Part shown: one piece after another, positions 18,812 to 28,641 of the stretch
How the letters are laid out: each line of letters begins with the position of its first letter
Numbering within the stretch: position 1 is the first letter of the stretch
NCBI RefSeq assembly: GCF_004138135.1
Contig: NZ_RYFD01000006.1
Location: 56,790-120,789 of the forward strand
Source: Candidatus Oscillochloris fontis
Lineage (GTDB): Bacteria; Chloroflexota; Chloroflexia; Chloroflexales; Chloroflexaceae
DNA length: 64,000 nucleotides
Direction of reading: 5' to 3'
Program-made: the position numbers and the translations under genes
The notes under the pieces: generated by a model
The model's database searches: none
Told to the model about the DNA's origin: nothing
The model's input: the letters and a program-made list of their open reading frames with translations, nothing else

Positions 18812-20839
18812 TTAGAAGCGAAGAAGAGCCATGAGAAGGAGAGTCAGGAATGCCATGGAGAGCGCTCCGATAGCGACCAGCCGTTCCCAATTGAAGAAAC
18901 GGTTATCGTTAGGGATGAATTTCTCGAATCCATAGATATACAAGCAATAGAGATCATCCTCACCTGACTTGCCAAGATCAAAGACGATCTCGGTGACAGG
19001 AACGACATGAATACGTAGTTCACTCAGTACCATGCGGGTATCGTTACTCAGACGACGCTGGGCTTGGGTAGTGAGCGGAGCCACGCCCTCAAGTTGGTTC
19101 CAGAGCGGATTGAAGCCAGCAGGATAGCGTTCACGATAGATCTCTTCCGCAGGACAGGTACGCAATAACAGGTGGGGATTGATCTTGTGCAGACCATCAT
19201 GGGCGGTAAAGAGGGTCGTTTGGCGGCTCCAGCTAAAGGTCTTCTCTTGGATCAGCCGCCGAGCGCCCTGGCAGCGCGAACATGGCAAGCCACCACGGCC
19301 ACTACAATCGGGGCATGGTTCAAGCACCTGCTCCATTGCGGGGGGCGAAGCGGCTGGCGGCGGCGGCGTTTTCGCCGCCGCAGAGCCACTGGAACTCCTC
19401 GGCGGGCGTTGGGTGGAGGAAGAGGTAGCGGCGGCAGTTGCGGATGCCACAGGAGCAAGCGAAGCGACAACCGGGCGAGTAACCATCACCCGCCGTGATC
19501 CCTTACAGCGGGGGCAAACGGAGACACCCGCGCCCTGGCAGGCGGGGCATTTGAGTATCTGGATAGAGCCAGGGATCGTCAGACGGCTGCCCGGTTCATC
19601 ACGGAAATCGGTTCCTTGTGGCAACTCAATCTTCCAGTAATCAACCTCGGACTCAACCGGGAAATGCTCGGCCTTGTGATCTGGTCGCTCTTGCAATTGG
19701 GGGGCTGTGCGTTGTTCATACAGCACCCGCAGGTAGTAGAAGGCGATCAGCTTGGTTGTTGCTTGGTGAAACTTGGCCAAGCGGCCCAAGAGCGGACGGC
19801 GCAGCGCCCACGGATATTGGGCCGCCCACTGGTTGAGCAGGTGGGTCAATTCCTGGGGGTTCGAGAGTTCATCGGCATGCTGGCGCACTTTGTCGAGCAC
19901 AACCTGGGCAACAGCAGTACCAAGGATGCTCTCGATCTGACTCGGTTCTAGGCCGTGGGCTTGGAATGCGGGAGTGGTCGGAGCGGTGGTGGTTGAGGAA
20001 TGCCCGACCACCTGGGTTGCGACGTGGTGGCGGGCAATCAGACGATCCAGTTCCTCGACCGCCGCCTGGAGCGAGGGATAGCGACGCGCAGGATCAAGGG
20101 CCAGCATCGTGAGCAGTACCCGATCAACAGATCCTGGCAAGTGGGGAATGTTGCGCTGGTGCAACGGGATTGGCGCGGAAAAGGTTGCTTTGGGTGGATT
20201 ATCCAGGGATTCTTCCCAGGGTAATTTGGCACTCAACATGTAGTAGAGGACGATCCCAAGCGCGAAGATATCCGAAAGATGCGAAATGGGCTGCCCATTG
20301 GGGAAGTGTTCGGGTGAGAGAAAACCCAGTGTCCCCATAAATGAACCCGTCTCGGTATGGGCGGGATTATGCTCACGGGCAATACCAAAATCAATCAGGA
20401 TCACCCGTTGGCTCGCTGCTTCGATCAGAATATTCTTGGGCGCAATATCGCGATGGATAATTTTCTGTTTGTGTGCATAATCCAAACCGGCTGCAACTTG
20501 GCGGAAGATATGTAATGCGGTTTCAAATGGAATTGGGCCTTGTTGTTCGATCAATTGAGCCAGCGATGAGCCGGGAATATATTCACTTATTGTATAGTAG
20601 AGATCCTCAGACTGGCCATAGTCATAGGTTTTAATAATATTAGGATGATGCAACCGCAGCGCAATGGTCGCTTCGCGCTCAAAGCGGCGGATATTTTCAC
20701 TGTTGCGATCACGCAAAAACTTAAAAGCAACCTTGTGTTCGGTCAAAACAGCATGATGGGCCAACCAAACAACGCTTGAGCCACCATCGCCAATTGGGTT
20801 ATCAAGAATATAATGGCCGATCTGTGCTGGTATTTTCAT
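18812..20839 (-). CDS. Ser/Thr protein kinase with DnaJ-type CxxCxGxG zinc motifs
   Basis: 675 residues. Hanks-type kinase domain at ~8-270: glycine loop GDGGSS (17-22), Lys40, catalytic HRD 129-131 with Asn136, DFG 150-152. A helical region follows (~300-400). Then two pairs of cysteine motifs: CPACQGAG (431-438) with CPRCKG (443-448), and CPDCSGRG with CSRCQG (~507-525), split by a Ser/Pro-rich insert. These look like the zinc centres of DnaJ/Hsp40. One membrane helix lies at the C-terminus (WERLVAIGALSMAFLTLLLM), so kinase and zinc modules face the cytoplasm. It probably phosphorylates proteins in response to a cell-envelope or folding signal. No PASTA or WD40 sensor is present. It is transcribed alone. 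Confidence 0.88.
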   Translation of the reverse strand: MKIPAQIGHYILDNPIGDGGSSVVWLAHHAVLTEHKVAFKFLRDRNSENIRRFEREATIALRLHHPNIIKTYDYGQSEDLYYTISEYIPGSSLAQLIEQQGPIPFETALHIFRQVAAGLDYAHKQKIIHRDIAPKNILIEAASQRVILIDFGIAREHNPAHTETGSFMGTLGFLSPEHFPNGQPISHLSDIFALGIVLYYMLSAKLPWEESLDNPPKATFSAPIPLHQRNIPHLPGSVDRVLLTMLALDPARRYPSLQAAVEELDRLIARHHVATQVVGHSSTTTAPTTPAFQAHGLEPSQIESILGTAVAQVVLDKVRQHADELSNPQELTHLLNQWAAQYPWALRRPLLGRLAKFHQATTKLIAFYYLRVLYEQRTAPQLQERPDHKAEHFPVESEVDYWKIELPQGTDFRDEPGSRLTIPGSIQILKCPACQGAGVSVCPRCKGSRRVMVTRPVVASLAPVASATAAATSSSTQRPPRSSSGSAAAKTPPPPAASPPAMEQVLEPCPDCSGRGGLPCSRCQGARRLIQEKTFSWSRQTTLFTAHDGLHKINPHLLLRTCPAEEIYRERYPAGFNPLWNQLEGVAPLTTQAQRRLSNDTRMVLSELRIHVVPVTEIVFDLGKSGEDDLYCLYIYGFEKFIPNDNRFFNWERLVAIGALSMAFLTLLLMALLRF

Positions 20840-20900
20840 AAGAAATTGATGTTAGAGACCAACAGATCGCGGTAGGAGATGAAGATAATCTAGGAGAGAT

Positions 20901-20930
20901 ATTATACCACCTAGGTCTATCGGGCAACAA
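20901..20930 (-). promoter_or_regulatory. Extended -10 promoter of the kinase gene
   Basis: TGGTATAAT on the minus strand (TATAAT at 20906-20901, TG two bases before it) with a weak TTGTTG 18 bases upstream (20930-20925). The leader to the ATG at 20839 is ~55 bases and has no clear ribosome site. Confidence 0.5.
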
Positions 20931-21031
20931 TAGTTGCAAAGATATGGTATCATACCCGCAGAAGGAACGCACGTCCGTTCGCTCAATGCCGAGTACACGT
21001 TGCATCATTATTAGACTCGGGAGCATACGAC

Positions 21032-23170
21032 ATGCCGGCAATCTTTCCAGGCCGACCGTATCCGCTTGGTGCGAGTTGGAACGGTGACGGTGTCAATTTT
21101 GCGATCTTCTCGGCCCACGCGACACGGGTTGATCTGTGTCTCTTCGATAGCCCGACGGCCCTGCGCGAGTCGGTGCGCTTGACGCTCCCCGAACGGAGCG
21201 AGCATATCTGGCATGGCTACGTGCCGGGCTTGGAGCCGGGGCAACTCTATGGCTATCGCATCTATGGCCCGTATAACCCACAACAGGGCCACCGCTTTAA
21301 TCCGCATAAACTGTTGATTGACCCGTATGCGCGTGCGCTGAGTGGGACGATCCAGTGGGATAAGGCGATGTATGGTTATCGGGTGGATAGCCCCTATAGC
21401 GATCTGACCATTGGGAAGCGGGATAGTGCGCCCTATATACCGCGCTCAGTGGTGATCGATCCGCGCTTTGATTGGGGCGATGATACGCGCCCGGATACCT
21501 CGTACCGTAAGAGTGTGATCTACGAACTGCATGTGAAGGGCTTTACCCAGCAGCATCCCGACGTGCCGCCCGCATTGCGCGGGAGCTACGCCGGGTTGGC
21601 CAGCGCACCGGTGATCGCCTACCTCAAGGAGTTGGGGGTCACGGCGGTCGAGTTATTGCCGATCCATCAGTTCGTCAATGATCAACACTTGGTTGATCAC
21701 GGGCTTACCAACTACTGGGGCTACCAGACGATCAACTTCTTTAGCCCCGATGGACGCTATGCCAGCCAGGGAAGTCTGGGGAAACAGGTCAACGAGTTTA
21801 AGCAGATGGTCAAGGCCCTGCATGCTGCCGGGATCGAAGTTATCCTTGATGTCGTCTTTAACCATACGGGTGAGGGCAACCAGCTTGGGCCGACACTGAG
21901 TTTCCGTGGCATTGACAATGTCTCCTACTACCGCCTGGTGCCCGAAGAGCAGCGCTACTACATGGACTACACCGGGACGGGGAATACGCTCAATCTGATG
22001 CATCCACGGGTGCTTCAGATGGTGATGGATTCGTTGCGTTACTGGGTAACCGAGATGCATGTTGATGGGTTCCGCTTCGATCTGGCGCGGGCTTTGGTGC
22101 GGGGTGCCCATGATGGGGATCGTCCGAGTGCCTTTTTGGATGTGGTGAAGCAAGATCCCACCCTCGCGGGAGTCAAACTGATTGCCGAACCCTGGGATAT
22201 TGGGCCAGATGGCTACTGGGTGGGCGGCTTTCCCGCGCCTTGGGCGGAGTGGAATGGGAAGTACCGCGACAATATCCGCTCCTTCTGGAAGGGTGATCAG
22301 GCGCAGGCTCCCGAATTTGCCTCGCGCTTTCTTGGATCGTCGGATCTCTTCCAGCACAATGGCCGCCGTCCCTACCATAGTGTCAACTTCATCACCGCGC
22401 ATGACGGCTTCACGATGCGGGATCTGGTGAGCTACAACGAGAAGCACAACGAGGCGAATGGCGAGAGGAACCGCGATGGTGATAACCACAACAACTCGTG
22501 GAACTGTGGGGTGGAAGGGCCAACGGATGATCCCAAGATCCAGGAGTTGCGCATGCGCCAGATGCGCAACCTGTTAGCAACGCTGATCTTCTCGCAGGGA
22601 ACCCCGATGCTACTCGCCGGGGATGAGCGTGGCCGCACCCAGCAGGGCAACAATAACGCCTACTGCCAAGATAATCCAATCTCGTGGGTTGATTGGTCGC
22701 CCGATCCCGATGCGGAGGAGCTCTTGGCCTTCACCAAGAAGCTGATCGAACTTCGCAAGCGCCACCTGATCCTCCGCCGCCGCAGCTTCTTTCGCGGCAG
22801 CATCAACCCAACTGGAGCCGAGTATGATGTGGAGTGGCTCAGCCCGGATGGGCAAGAGATCGGCCCAGAGCTATGGCACAATCCCGATCTGCGCTGCATC
22901 GGGCTACTGCTCAATGGCAAGGTGATGTATGAATATAATCGCGAGGGCCGCCCGGTACGCGATGATGTCCTACTGATGCTCTTCAATGCCGACCACGCCC
23001 CTGTACCGTTCATCCTGCCGGATTGGCCCGATGACCCGGTGTGGGAGGTGCTCATTGATACAGCCGATCCAGAGGGGAATGGAGATCGCGCACCATCGAG
23101 TGAGATCTATCACCTTCAGGCGCGTTCGTTGGTGTTGTTGCGGGAGCGAGCCGGGGCGGTATTGCCGTAG
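21032..23170 (+). CDS. glgX: Glycogen debranching enzyme GlgX (isoamylase type)
   Basis: 712 residues, the usual GlgX length. N-terminal CBM48 (~8-110, 'GDGVNFAIFSAHATRVDLCL'), then a GH13 barrel with the expected catalytic set: nucleophile Asp in GFRFDLARAL, acid/base Glu in LIAEPWDIG, transition-state Asp in FITAHDGFT. It hydrolyses alpha-1,6 branches of limit dextrins during glycogen breakdown in the cytoplasm. The ATG follows GGGAG at ~8 bases. The stop TAG lies inside a palindrome shared with the 3' side of bchL, to which this gene is convergent. No other glycogen genes are nearby. Confidence 0.96.
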   Translation: MPAIFPGRPYPLGASWNGDGVNFAIFSAHATRVDLCLFDSPTALRESVRLTLPERSEHIWHGYVPGLEPGQLYGYRIYGPYNPQQGHRFNPHKLLIDPYARALSGTIQWDKAMYGYRVDSPYSDLTIGKRDSAPYIPRSVVIDPRFDWGDDTRPDTSYRKSVIYELHVKGFTQQHPDVPPALRGSYAGLASAPVIAYLKELGVTAVELLPIHQFVNDQHLVDHGLTNYWGYQTINFFSPDGRYASQGSLGKQVNEFKQMVKALHAAGIEVILDVVFNHTGEGNQLGPTLSFRGIDNVSYYRLVPEEQRYYMDYTGTGNTLNLMHPRVLQMVMDSLRYWVTEMHVDGFRFDLARALVRGAHDGDRPSAFLDVVKQDPTLAGVKLIAEPWDIGPDGYWVGGFPAPWAEWNGKYRDNIRSFWKGDQAQAPEFASRFLGSSDLFQHNGRRPYHSVNFITAHDGFTMRDLVSYNEKHNEANGERNRDGDNHNNSWNCGVEGPTDDPKIQELRMRQMRNLLATLIFSQGTPMLLAGDERGRTQQGNNNAYCQDNPISWVDWSPDPDAEELLAFTKKLIELRKRHLILRRRSFFRGSINPTGAEYDVEWLSPDGQEIGPELWHNPDLRCIGLLLNGKVMYEYNREGRPVRDDVLLMLFNADHAPVPFILPDWPDDPVWEVLIDTADPEGNGDRAPSSEIYHLQARSLVLLRERAGAVLP

Positions 23171-23194
23171 AGACGCAATATTTTGCGTCTCTAC
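23167..23194. terminator. 28-base palindrome between glgX and bchL, containing the glgX stop
   Basis: Perfect 12-base arms, GTAGAGACGCAA and its complement, with a TATT loop. The TAG at 23168-23170 is the stop codon of glgX. It lies 9 bases from the end of bchL, so it probably works as a bidirectional terminator. The GTAG..CTAC ends also occur in the palindromes at 30390-30417 and 62832-62905. Confidence 0.7.
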
Positions 23195-23203
23195 GTGCAT
23201 GCG

Positions 23204-24025
23204 TTATTTCCAACCGCCGATCACATCGAAGATCTCGCGGTCGTTGAGCGGGGTGGGGATGGTGGTGGCTGGCTCACCGAGGAGCTCGTCGGCCATCTCG
23301 TAGAAGGGCTGGACACAGATATCCTTGCCGGGACCTTCCATCTCGAAGAGGGTCTTACCAGCGAGGCGCGAGCGGCGAATGAGATCGTGGTAGGGCACCT
23401 TGCCAAGCAGCCGGGTGTTCACGGTCTCGGCGAACTGCTCAAGCAGGCTGGTGCCACCGCCATTGACGTGATCGACACGGTTGGCAATGATGCCGGCCAT
23501 CTGCACCTTGTGGCGCTGGCTCTTCTGGGCAATCGCCAAGCAGAGGCGGTTGGCAGCAAAGATGCTGTCGAAGTCGTTGCAGGCCACGATGATGCCATAG
23601 TCGGCGTAGTTGAGCGGAGCCGAGAAGCCACCGCAGACAACATCGCCGAGCACGTCGAACACAATCACATCATACTTGTGGTAGAGGCCAAACTCCTTGA
23701 GCAGCTTGACCGTCTCGCCGACCACATAGCCACCACAGCCACTGCCAGCGGGGGGGCCACCGGCCTCAAGCGCATCCACACCCGCAAAGCCGGTGCGGAT
23801 GACATCCTCGCGGGAGATATCTTCGATATGGAAATCAACTTCATCAAGCACATCAATCACCGTCGGCTGGAGCATGCCAGTCAGCGGGAAGGTGCTATCG
23901 TGCTTCGGATCACAGCCAATCTGGAGCACCTTGGCACCCCGCAGCGCCAGCGCCGCCGAGAGGTTCGCCGACGTGGTTGATTTGCCGATCCCACCTTTAC
24001 CATAGATTGCGATCACAAGGGACAT
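23204..24025 (-). CDS. bchL: Light-independent protochlorophyllide reductase, iron protein BchL
   Basis: 273 residues, a NifH-like ATPase. P-loop GKGGIGKS (9-16). Cys97 (SGCGG) and Cys131 (VVCGG) are the ligands of the [4Fe-4S] cluster bridging the homodimer. It delivers electrons, with ATP hydrolysis, to the BchN-BchB complex, which reduces ring D of protochlorophyllide to chlorophyllide without light. The start ATG is preceded by AGGAG at 9 bases. Last gene of a bchN-bchB-bciB-bchL unit, 78 bases after bciB. Confidence 0.97.
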   Translation of the reverse strand: MSLVIAIYGKGGIGKSTTSANLSAALALRGAKVLQIGCDPKHDSTFPLTGMLQPTVIDVLDEVDFHIEDISREDVIRTGFAGVDALEAGGPPAGSGCGGYVVGETVKLLKEFGLYHKYDVIVFDVLGDVVCGGFSAPLNYADYGIIVACNDFDSIFAANRLCLAIAQKSQRHKVQMAGIIANRVDHVNGGGTSLLEQFAETVNTRLLGKVPYHDLIRRSRLAGKTLFEMEGPGKDICVQPFYEMADELLGEPATTIPTPLNDREIFDVIGGWK

Positions 24026-24103
24026 TGACTTCTTCTCCTGCTAGGGTCTGGTATCCCTGTCACAGCGGTGACAGTCGGGTTTGATCTGTGGGCCACAAAG
24101 AAC

Positions 24104-25360
24104 TTAGGGAGCGAGCGTGCGCCCGAATTCCTCTTCATAGACCGTGGCATACGCTGCCAGCGCACGGTAGACATAGGCGGGAATGATGCGGCGCTCCAGA
24201 CGCCCATGCGCATCACGGATATACTGGAGGTTGCGCAGCAATTTCATTTCGATCACCGAGCGGGCGAACTCCATGCCACGCGGGCCACGGTTGCGCTGCA
24301 TCCAGGCGATCAGTTTGCGGATGGGGAAGGGTGGGCGTTTACGTGGGCGCTTGAGCATGCGGACATACTCACTCACGCCGATCTGGCGGTTGCCACGTTC
24401 GCTGAAGGTGCCGAACTCTAACAAAGGCCGGATCAACTCAAAGAGTTCCTCGCCGACCTGAGTACGCACCAGCGTCCACTGCCAGCGCTCCGGCGGTGGC
24501 AGCGGGGCCGCCAAATAGCCAACGGTGATGTCGGCGAGGCTGTTCTGGTAATCGAAACAGGAGAGACAGGCCGCCGGGAAGATGCCCAACTCGCCACCGA
24601 GTGCCGAGACATCGAGATCAACATAGTTCATCTTCTCGATGTGCCCATCCTCGTGGCGCATCCAGACCCGGAAGTCCTGCATGAACTCGTGGTGAACGAT
24701 GGTATCAGGCGACTTCGAGACGATCTTGAGGAAGCGCAGCAGATCGGGGTAGGCGACATTATCGGTACAGGGGATGCCGATCACATAGAGCTTTTCGAGG
24801 CCCAACTGTTCCTCGATAGCGCGGAGGGCATGCACTTGGCAACTGGTGCCGATAAAGGCCAAGCGCTTGACCCCGCTCTCGCGCACCTGATCGAGCAGAT
24901 CGAGATTGGGCGAGAGACAGGGCTTGTTGCGGGCACTAGCGCGCACCTCTTCCGGGGTGCGCGCCAGGACGGGCAGCGGCGCGTGGTGCGTTCCGGGTAC
25001 CGCCATCGTGGTGATGACCGCCTCGACCATGCCGCGCTCTAGCAGCATGGCGGCAAGGTTCGTGACGACCCCACTCCACTGGGCATCGAGATTAGGCTTG
25101 GCCATGCGAATTACATGGCGCGAGCGATAGATGCCGAAGAGCAACTCATCACCATCGTTACGGTTGCGTCCGTGGAGTTTACGCTCGATCTGCTCAGCCC
25201 GGTTCTCAACGAACATACAGACCTGTGGTAGCAGCGGGCGGTAGCTGCTGGAGCAGATCCCGCAGTCACTACAGATCTTAGGCCGACCCTGAATGCGTTC
25301 GGCAACGCTCATCAGGGTAATCTCGTGCAATGGTCGCTTGACGGCCTCATTGACGGTCAT
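24104..25360 (-). CDS. bciB: 8-vinyl reductase BciB (FrhB/F420-dehydrogenase beta-like)
   Basis: 418 residues from the ATG at 25360, two bases after the bchB stop; a longer frame upstream overlaps bchB in another frame and is rejected. The N-terminal CSDCGICSS motif and further cysteines (as in 'CLSCFDYQNSLADITVGY') are those of iron-sulphur flavoproteins of the F420 hydrogenase beta-subunit family. In this family BciB reduces the C8 vinyl group of divinyl (proto)chlorophyllide with ferredoxin. Its place between bchB and bchL, in an operon for ring reduction, strongly supports that function over an F420-related one. Confidence 0.9.
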   Translation of the reverse strand: MTVNEAVKRPLHEITLMSVAERIQGRPKICSDCGICSSSYRPLLPQVCMFVENRAEQIERKLHGRNRNDGDELLFGIYRSRHVIRMAKPNLDAQWSGVVTNLAAMLLERGMVEAVITTMAVPGTHHAPLPVLARTPEEVRASARNKPCLSPNLDLLDQVRESGVKRLAFIGTSCQVHALRAIEEQLGLEKLYVIGIPCTDNVAYPDLLRFLKIVSKSPDTIVHHEFMQDFRVWMRHEDGHIEKMNYVDLDVSALGGELGIFPAACLSCFDYQNSLADITVGYLAAPLPPPERWQWTLVRTQVGEELFELIRPLLEFGTFSERGNRQIGVSEYVRMLKRPRKRPPFPIRKLIAWMQRNRGPRGMEFARSVIEMKLLRNLQYIRDAHGRLERRIIPAYVYRALAAYATVYEEEFGRTLAP

Positions 25361-25362
25361 AA

Positions 25363-26967
25363 CTAGGCCCCAATACTCTCTTTGGCCGTCAGCAGAACAT
25401 CGCCGGTAATCAGGGTGATGCCATGCTCGCGGGCGTACTTTTCGACATTCCCGCGTGCCTTGCCACGCACGAAGAAGGGGATCTTCTTCAGCATCGCCTC
25501 GGCTTCGGGTGACCAAGTGATGACCCCAGAGGAGGGTAGCGCATCTGGGAGGCCGGCACTTGGTGCCGGAGTCGCCCCGTTGGTCGCCACGGCAGCCGCT
25601 GTTGGCTCCGCTACCATCTCTGGCTCTTCCTGCGCCTCCTCAAGGCCAGCGTCCCCGAAGAGGTCAATCAGGTGCTTCTCCATACCCAGGGTACAGGTAG
25701 TATACACCTCATCGGCAATCACATCGGCACCATCGAAACCAAAGAAGGGGCGGTAGGAGAGCAGATGGTTCTCGATATGGGTAGGTGGTGCGATCACCAT
25801 ACAGTTGAGGTCGTACTTACGGGCAGTATGGCGTTCCATCTGAGTGCCACAGATCAGTTCGGGGCGCAACTCAGCGATGCGATTGGCCGTCGTCTGGAAC
25901 TCATCGGTAGCCAGGAACTGCTCGTCAGTGACATAACCCTTGAGTTGCTCGCGCACCCAATCGGCCTCGCGCAGCAGGTAAGTACCGGCACCAACAATCG
26001 GCATGCCCAATTCATCGTGGAGGAACTTGGTCATCCCGACGGTATGGGTCGCATCGCCGAAGACGAAGGCGGTCTTCCCGGCGTAGCTCTCCATATCGGC
26101 GGTACGGGCGAACCAGGGCACCGACGAAGGGGCCGACATGCCATCGAGCGAGAAGGCGGTGAGGTGGGGCATGCGGATGACCGGCGCATTGTTACGGGCA
26201 CCGATCTCATTGAGCGCCTCGAGCAGTGCATTGAGCCAACGCAGGGTGGGCTGGACACCAATCGGAGCCTCGCGCAGGGCGGGCGTACCAAACTGCTCTG
26301 CGAGATAATCGGCAGCCTGGGCACCGAGTTCGCGGTAGGGAGCAATATTGAGCCACGCAGCGGGCAAGCGGCGCAGATCATCTACCGAGGCGCTCCAGGG
26401 AGCGACCACATTGATCTGTACACCGAGGGTAGCCAACATGCGGCGCAGGCTGGTCAGGTCGTGGCGGACGTGGAAGCCAAGCGAAGCCGGGCCAAGAATA
26501 TTGACGCTGGGGTAGTCAGTGAGGGGCTGGGCGGTTGCAAAGCGGCGCACCAGTTCGGTAAAGAGACCCTCGGCGGCCATATTCTCCTGCATGCGGTAGG
26601 GATTGGCCTCGTAGATCATCACCTCAGAGGTGAGGTCAGCGGTCGCAGCGGCCACATGCAGATTCTCCTGCAAGAGGATCGTACTACACGAGGGCACCAC
26701 CACGATCAGATCAGGGTGGAGGCGCTGCTCAACCTGACGCAAGGTTTCGGGCAGACGCAGGGTACCACGTGCAAGATCGGTACCACTCACCACCGAGGTC
26801 GTCATAGCGGGGAAGGTGGGCGTGCGCTCCAGCATGGTATAGATGGTGCTCACGTAGTCATCGCCCTGGGGCGCGTGGAAGACTGCGTGGACATTGCGCA
26901 TGCTATTCATCACCCGGCCAACGCCGTGGTGGGCAGTGCCCTCATACATCCAGTAGGCAAGACGCAT
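25363..26967 (-). CDS. bchB: Light-independent protochlorophyllide reductase subunit B
   Basis: 534 residues, full length for BchB. Starts [18 protein letters not shown] as usual. Asp36 in HAPQGDDY is the known non-cysteine ligand of the NB iron-sulphur cluster. A variable linker rich in Ala/Glu/Pro (~430-480) precedes the C-terminal domain ('[20 protein letters not shown]') that closes over the substrate. Forms the heterotetramer with BchN. AGGA lies 8 bases before the ATG; bchN ends 43 bases upstream. Confidence 0.97.
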   Translation of the reverse strand: MRLAYWMYEGTAHHGVGRVMNSMRNVHAVFHAPQGDDYVSTIYTMLERTPTFPAMTTSVVSGTDLARGTLRLPETLRQVEQRLHPDLIVVVPSCSTILLQENLHVAAATADLTSEVMIYEANPYRMQENMAAEGLFTELVRRFATAQPLTDYPSVNILGPASLGFHVRHDLTSLRRMLATLGVQINVVAPWSASVDDLRRLPAAWLNIAPYRELGAQAADYLAEQFGTPALREAPIGVQPTLRWLNALLEALNEIGARNNAPVIRMPHLTAFSLDGMSAPSSVPWFARTADMESYAGKTAFVFGDATHTVGMTKFLHDELGMPIVGAGTYLLREADWVREQLKGYVTDEQFLATDEFQTTANRIAELRPELICGTQMERHTARKYDLNCMVIAPPTHIENHLLSYRPFFGFDGADVIADEVYTTCTLGMEKHLIDLFGDAGLEEAQEEPEMVAEPTAAAVATNGATPAPSAGLPDALPSSGVITWSPEAEAMLKKIPFFVRGKARGNVEKYAREHGITLITGDVLLTAKESIGA

Positions 26968-27010
26968 ATTGATGTTCCTGTTATGTGTATGTATGCTGCC
27001 TCAGAAGGAA

Positions 27011-28297
27011 TTAGTCTTCCAAGGCGGACGAGATCACACCACTGGGTGCCGAAGGCATCATCCCCGTCATCCAGATCGGGTCCATCCCAAGCGGATCGAG
27101 CTTAGCGTGGCGACGCATGGCGCGGGTGAAGGTCGTGGCGAGGGTATTCACCCCGGACCAGCCGTGGATAGGCATAAAGGCAAACTCGGTACCCCACTTA
27201 GCGACGATCCCATGGCCGACCATCGGGTTGGTGGTGATCATGTTGGAGATGACCAGATCGGCCTTCGCGGCCACAATATCGCGCATCTGGCGATCAAAGT
27301 TGGGCTGCTCGACCAGGCGCACACCATCGAGCAGCGCCAGTTCACGCGAATGAAAGCGGCGGTTGATGGAAGGAGTGCTGCACTCGACCACATTGGCACC
27401 ACAGGCCCGCAGGAAGCGCGCCAACGGCAGTTCCATCAGGGTGTCGCTGGTGAGGAAGACCTTCTTGTCGCGCAGCAGGTCGGTATGTTCCTTAATGCGC
27501 TCCCAGGCGGCGGCCTCGCGCTCGGAGAGATCGATCTTCATCCCGAACTCAGCAGCGAGATCCTCCCAGAAGGCGCGGCTGCCATCGGGGCCAAAGGGGA
27601 AGAGCGAGTTGAGCACCTTGGCATCGCGCTCATTCTGGAGCAGCGTCGCCACCTTGGGCAAGAAGGGCTGAAGCGGCGCGATGACCGTACCGGGGCCAAT
27701 CGGCGGCAACTCGGAGAAGTGCGCAGCGGGCAAAAAGCCGGCCACCGGAATACCGAGGCGTTGCGCCTCCATGGTGAAGTCGGCGGCAATCGCGTCGTTC
27801 ACCGAACCCAGGAAGACTACGCGCTTATCCTCTGGCGGTGCCACCGGGCAGAAGGGCAAGAGCGCCTGGAGCACCGAGTCCTCACTCTGGGCGAAGGTGT
27901 AGTCGAGGCCAGAGGCAGGAACGAAGAGCACCGGCAGTTCTGGCGTGCTGAGCGAGTGAGCCAGACCCTCAAACTCAACCTTCATCACCTCGGGCGTACA
28001 CGAGGAGAGCAGGAAGATGACCGAAGGATTATGCTCACGCTTAATCTCTGCAATCTGGTCAACAATATCGGGCTGAGCAGCGGAGAGATCGCCCTCTTCA
28101 AGTAGTGAAACCGCAAAGCGCGGACGGGCGAAGATCATCACGCCAAGCGTATTCTGAAGTAGATGGGCGCAGGTATGGGTGCCGAGGATCAGGAAGAAAC
28201 TATCTTTGATCTTCTGGTAGAGCCAGCCCACGCTGACAAGCCCGCAGAACGAGTGGTAAAGGCCGTCCTCGCGGACAAACTGGGCCTTCGGCGGCAT
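27011..28297 (-). CDS. bchN: Light-independent protochlorophyllide reductase subunit N
   Basis: 428 residues. Three cysteines expected to bind the NB cluster are visible: Cys18 (HSFCGL), Cys43 (THTCAH) and Cys100 (LSSCTPE). Very strong ribosome site AAGGAGGT, 5 bases before ATG. First gene of the bchN-bchB-bciB-bchL unit, with a recognisable promoter ~40 bases upstream. It partners BchB to bind and reduce protochlorophyllide. Confidence 0.97.
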   Translation of the reverse strand: MPPKAQFVREDGLYHSFCGLVSVGWLYQKIKDSFFLILGTHTCAHLLQNTLGVMIFARPRFAVSLLEEGDLSAAQPDIVDQIAEIKREHNPSVIFLLSSCTPEVMKVEFEGLAHSLSTPELPVLFVPASGLDYTFAQSEDSVLQALLPFCPVAPPEDKRVVFLGSVNDAIAADFTMEAQRLGIPVAGFLPAAHFSELPPIGPGTVIAPLQPFLPKVATLLQNERDAKVLNSLFPFGPDGSRAFWEDLAAEFGMKIDLSEREAAAWERIKEHTDLLRDKKVFLTSDTLMELPLARFLRACGANVVECSTPSINRRFHSRELALLDGVRLVEQPNFDRQMRDIVAAKADLVISNMITTNPMVGHGIVAKWGTEFAFMPIHGWSGVNTLATTFTRAMRRHAKLDPLGMDPIWMTGMMPSAPSGVISSALED

Positions 28298-28335
28298 ACA
28301 AGACCTCCTTGGAGCACGGTGGGATTTTCGATAGG

Positions 28336-28364
28336 ATTATAGCATGTAATGAAATAACCGTGAA
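28336..28364 (-). promoter_or_regulatory. bchN promoter (extended -10)
   Basis: On the minus strand: TTCACG (28364-28359), 17 bases, TATAAT (28341-28336), with TGC just before the -10 box. The predicted start near 28329 gives a ~32-base leader containing the AAGGAGGT site. The same pair of boxes with the same spacing precedes bchM. Confidence 0.65.
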
Positions 28365-28432
28365 ATATAGGCAAAAGGTGTGCAGGTGGTTTTCAGCTAG
28401 GCTAGCTCCTTTCGGATCTCAGATAGATACCA

Positions 28433-28461
28433 TTGACAAGCACTGTGCGCAGCGCTACCAT
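28433..28461 (+). promoter_or_regulatory. Probable promoter of the SulP gene
   Basis: TTGACA (28433-28438, perfect -35), 17 bases, TACCAT (28456-28461). It points to the SulP gene 180 bases downstream and is divergent from the bchN promoter ~70 bases away. Confidence 0.5.
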
Positions 28462-28560
28462 AAAGCGTTACCACTTTTTGTCGATGGAAGACAGGCGACC
28501 AAGGCAGGACGGCGAGCGACGAGCGGCGAACAACGGGCGACTAGGTTTTGAACCTGGAGC

Positions 28561-28607
28561 GTTGGTTGTTGGTCATTGGTCGTTGGTAGTTCGGCGTTGG
28601 TCGTTGC
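28561..28607. repeat. Degenerate TTGGTCGTTGGT short repeat
   Basis: The 344-base gap between bchN and the SulP gene holds the two promoters and this run of GTTGGT/TTGGTC steps (about seven), preceded by a GCGAGCGACGAGCGGCGAA stretch. It lies within the long leader of the SulP mRNA if the promoter at 28433 is right. Nothing else was recognised in the gap. Confidence 0.6.
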
Positions 28608-28641
28608 CATTCATTGCCCTTAAACATGATAAGGAGCGAGC

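Noticed and set aside
25361..25516. Upstream extension of bciB to 25516
   Set aside because: It overlaps bchB in another frame and has no conserved content; ATG 25360 directly follows the bchB stop.
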